DNA from: Campylobacter jejuni
GTDB taxonomy: Bacteria > Campylobacterota > Campylobacteria > Campylobacterales > Campylobacteraceae
DNA length: 64,000 nucleotides
Reading direction: 5' to 3'
Assembly (NCBI RefSeq): GCF_002179165.1
Contig: NZ_NFNY01000104.1
Coordinates: 1-64,000 of the forward strand
Positions 62,180 through 64,000 of the stretch are shown in pieces; positions within the stretch are counted from its first letter, which is position 1; each line of letters starts with the position of its first letter. The notes under the pieces are model-generated. The model saw only the letters and a list, made by a program, of their open reading frames with translations. It was not told the DNA's origin and made no database searches. The position numbers and the translations under genes are program-made.

Positions 62180-64000
62180 ATGAAAAAACTTCAAATTTTA
62201 ATTACGCTTTTTTTGGCATTATTTTTGGATGCTTGCAAAAGCGTGGATCCTTTAAGCAAACAATGCGAAAACAACGACTCTAAAGCTTGTATTTCTTTAG
62301 GATTTTTATATGATTATGGAAAAGATGTAGAAAAAAATACGCAAAAAGCTAAAGAATTTTATCAAAAAGCTTGTGATTTGGGCGATGAAAAAGGGTGTAG
62401 CTATTATAGTGAAAATCAATGGAAAGTATTTTTTGATAATGGTTATTTTGGTTTTAAAGATCAAAATGATTCGGTTATAATTAAGCCGCAATTTGATTTA
62501 GCCCTAAATTTTAAAAATGGCGTTGCAAGGGTTATGCAAGATGAAAAATTCGGACTCATTGATAAAAGTGGAAATTTCATCATAGAACCTCAATTTGATG
62601 ATATACTTTATTTTAGCGATAATGTTTTTAAAGCAAAAATGGCGAGTAAAATTATAGAAATTAGTAAAAAAACATATGCTCGTGATAGTGTTATTAAAAC
62701 AAAGTGGTATTGGAAGTGGAAATTGATTGATTCAAGTGGAAAAATGATATTTGATCAAAAATTTGGCGATGAAGATAACCCGTATTTGAAAAATAATATT
62801 TTTTTCGACGAAGGAAAGCTTAAAAGAATTTATATCAAAGGCAAAGCTGGCTTTATTGATAACGAAGGTAAAATCATTGTTGAGCCCAAATTTGACTCCA
62901 TACAAGATTTTAAAAAGGGTTTTGCAGCAGTTAAGTTAAAAGATCAATGGGGTTTTGTTGATGAAAATGGTAAAATGATTATAAAAGCTAAATATGATGA
63001 TGTAGCTGATTTTAATGAAGGATTTGCTAAGGTAAAGCTAAATAAGAAATGGGGTTTTGTTGATGAAAATGGCGAAGCGTTAATAGAAACCAAATTTGAT
63101 GAGATATACGATTTTGAAAATGGATTTGCTAGAGTTAAATTGAATAAGAAATGGGGGCTTATCAACACAAAAGGAGAATTTTTTCTAAAACCTAAATTTG
63201 ATTACATAAAACAACTTAAAAATGCCGCTATTGTTGAAAAAGATAAAAAATACGGCATTGTAAATTTTGATGGCAAGATTTTAGAGCCACAATTTGATTA
63301 TATAAAAGACTATAATAATGAAACATTTTTGTTAGAAAAGGACTTAAGAGTAGGCCTAGCCAATAAAGAAACACGAGTGATTATAGAGCCTAAATTTGAT
63401 AAAATATCCTATCTACAAAATAATGTTTTTGAAGTGGTCGTTGATGAAAAACGAGGATTATTTGATATAAAAAGCGAACAAATTATATTAGAGCCTAAAT
63501 TTGATAGTATATTTAATTTTTCTAATAATCTTGTAGAAGTATCTTTTCAAGGTAGAGAAGGTATATTTGATATAAAAAATCATCGTTTTGTTTTAGAGCC
63601 AAAATTTGATCGAATTTATAATGAATGCAGAGCCAACATAATTGGTTTAAATGGAAAATACGGAATTATCAATGATAAAGCAGAACTTATCGTGCCTATA
63701 AAATATGATGATATATCGACTTGTTTTTCAAAAGGTAATATGTATCTTGTTAAAACCAAAGGTAAAATAGGTTTTATCAATAAAAATGCAGAGTTTGTTA
63801 TCCCTAATCAATTTGATATGATTGTTTCTTTTAAGTATGGTTTTATGGAAGTTAAACTTGTTAGATATGAAAAATCTGGGCTTATCAACTTAAAAGGCGA
63901 TTTAATCTTACCTTTTGAATTTGATAGTATTTATTATATTGAACCACTTGCAAAATCTAGTGTAGAACTCAGCAAAATGAGAGAGGCAAATAAAGATTTA
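62180..64000 (+). CDS. Sel1/WG-repeat lipoprotein (3' end outside window)
   Basis: Open from ATG 62180 (AAAGGTG upstream) to the window end, 607 codons. Residues 1-19 form a lipoprotein signal (LFLDAC, Cys19). Residues 29-75 are a Cys-rich Sel1-like repeat pair (KACISLGFLYDYGKDVEKNT, ACDLGDEKGCSYY). From about 85 on there are at least 12 WG-type beta repeats with the pattern GxIDxxGxxIIEPKFDxIxxF. Two are nearly identical tandem 102-bp units near 63.0 kb. The protein is probably an outer-membrane or periplasmic surface protein; its partner is unknown. It starts 9 bases after hemH, so it may share its transcript. Confidence 0.85.
   Translation, partial: MKKLQILITLFLALFLDACKSVDPLSKQCENNDSKACISLGFLYDYGKDVEKNTQKAKEFYQKACDLGDEKGCSYYSENQWKVFFDNGYFGFKDQNDSVIIKPQFDLALNFKNGVARVMQDEKFGLIDKSGNFIIEPQFDDILYFSDNVFKAKMASKIIEISKKTYARDSVIKTKWYWKWKLIDSSGKMIFDQKFGDEDNPYLKNNIFFDEGKLKRIYIKGKAGFIDNEGKIIVEPKFDSIQDFKKGFAAVKLKDQWGFVDENGKMIIKAKYDDVADFNEGFAKVKLNKKWGFVDENGEALIETKFDEIYDFENGFARVKLNKKWGLINTKGEFFLKPKFDYIKQLKNAAIVEKDKKYGIVNFDGKILEPQFDYIKDYNNETFLLEKDLRVGLANKETRVIIEPKFDKISYLQNNVFEVVVDEKRGLFDIKSEQIILEPKFDSIFNFSNNLVEVSFQGREGIFDIKNHRFVLEPKFDRIYNECRANIIGLNGKYGIINDKAELIVPIKYDDISTCFSKGNMYLVKTKGKIGFINKNAEFVIPNQFDMIVSFKYGFMEVKLVRYEKSGLINLKGDLILPFEFDSIYYIEPLAKSSVELSKMREANKDL
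62934..63170 (+). repeat. 102-bp tandem coding repeats (34-aa WG units)
   Basis: The string TGGGGTTTTGTTGATGAAAA begins at 62948 and again at 63050, and a diverged third copy (TGGGGGCTTATCAACACAAA) begins at 63152. The spacing is exactly 102 bases each time, or 34 codons. Between them the GATTTT-GAA-GGATTTGCTA-GTTAA segments also align. The repeats stay in frame, so slippage would change repeat number without breaking the gene. Confidence 0.85.

Noticed and set aside
62944-63168. Minus-strand frame with internally repeated protein text
   Set aside because: It is the shadow of the 102-bp tandem repeats in the plus-strand lipoprotein gene.
1-64000. Phase-variable poly-G/C tracts, CRISPR arrays, insertion sequences and tRNA genes
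   Set aside because: Reading both strands I saw no G/C run above about five, no spaced direct-repeat array, no transposase-like frame and no cloverleaf-like tRNA sequence.

Overview
The window is chromosomal DNA of an epsilonproteobacterium, almost certainly Campylobacter jejuni or a very close relative such as C. coli. I infer this from the AT-rich base composition and from gene content and order that I recognise from C. jejuni: a Cj0561c-like CmeR target next to dnaB, the icd-mdh-sucCD-oorDABC run, flaG-fliD-fliS, flgB-flgC-fliE-pbpB, and hemH at the right end. No tRNA, rRNA operon, insertion sequence, prophage or CRISPR array was seen. I saw no poly-G/C tract long enough to suggest a phase-variable contingency locus. 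Most of the window is dense core genome, with small accessory or decaying patches at 42.5-43.1 kb, 51.6-52.2 kb and 57.4-64 kb.

Layout. 0-13.6 kb: end of an unknown gene, a small acidic protein, dnaB, the CmeR-type periplasmic protein gene, a MATE exporter, a flavoprotein reductase, proA with a FUSC-like membrane protein, a MatC-type transporter with an amidohydrolase, a DUF969/DUF979/DUF2891 membrane cluster, and efp. 13.7-17 kb: RNase P RNA, then the filament cap operon flaG-fliD-fliS with a FliT-position gene. 17.1-24.9 kb: an eight-gene, tightly coupled run (two small proteins, polyprenyl synthase, hemA, proS, fxsA-like, hemC, ubiD-like) that joins tetrapyrrole and menaquinone precursor supply. 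25-33 kb: the oxidative TCA branch from isocitrate through 2-oxoglutarate (ferredoxin/flavodoxin-type OOR) and succinyl-CoA, plus malate dehydrogenase, in one operon. 33-40 kb: an AsmA-like envelope protein divergent from and overlapping mltG, then the sigma-54 flagellar rod operon flgB-flgC-fliE followed by a transpeptidase. 40-48.4 kb: htpG-rhodanese-membrane protein, a frameshifted small CxxC gene and its membrane neighbour, and the run ctpA-purC-purS-purQ-SH3 protein-plsC-crcB. 48.5-57.3 kb: a CsoR/RcnR-type regulator, clpB with a HAIR-like HspR operator, a 0.8-kb gene graveyard, and pbpA-maf-alaS. 57.4-64 kb: a coupled aminotransferase / MetE-core methyltransferase / Gfo-Idh dehydrogenase operon, an unknown protein, hemH, and a lipoprotein with Sel1-like and WG repeats that runs off the window.

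Many neighbouring genes overlap by 1-20 bases (ATGA-type junctions), so translational coupling is the rule. The parts least explained by known biology are the three-gene operon at 57.4-60.5 kb, the WG-repeat lipoprotein with 102-bp tandem units, the DUF969/DUF979/DUF2891 cluster, and the gene relics at 51.7-52.2 kb and 42.9-43.1 kb. I found no obvious new defence or mobile system.
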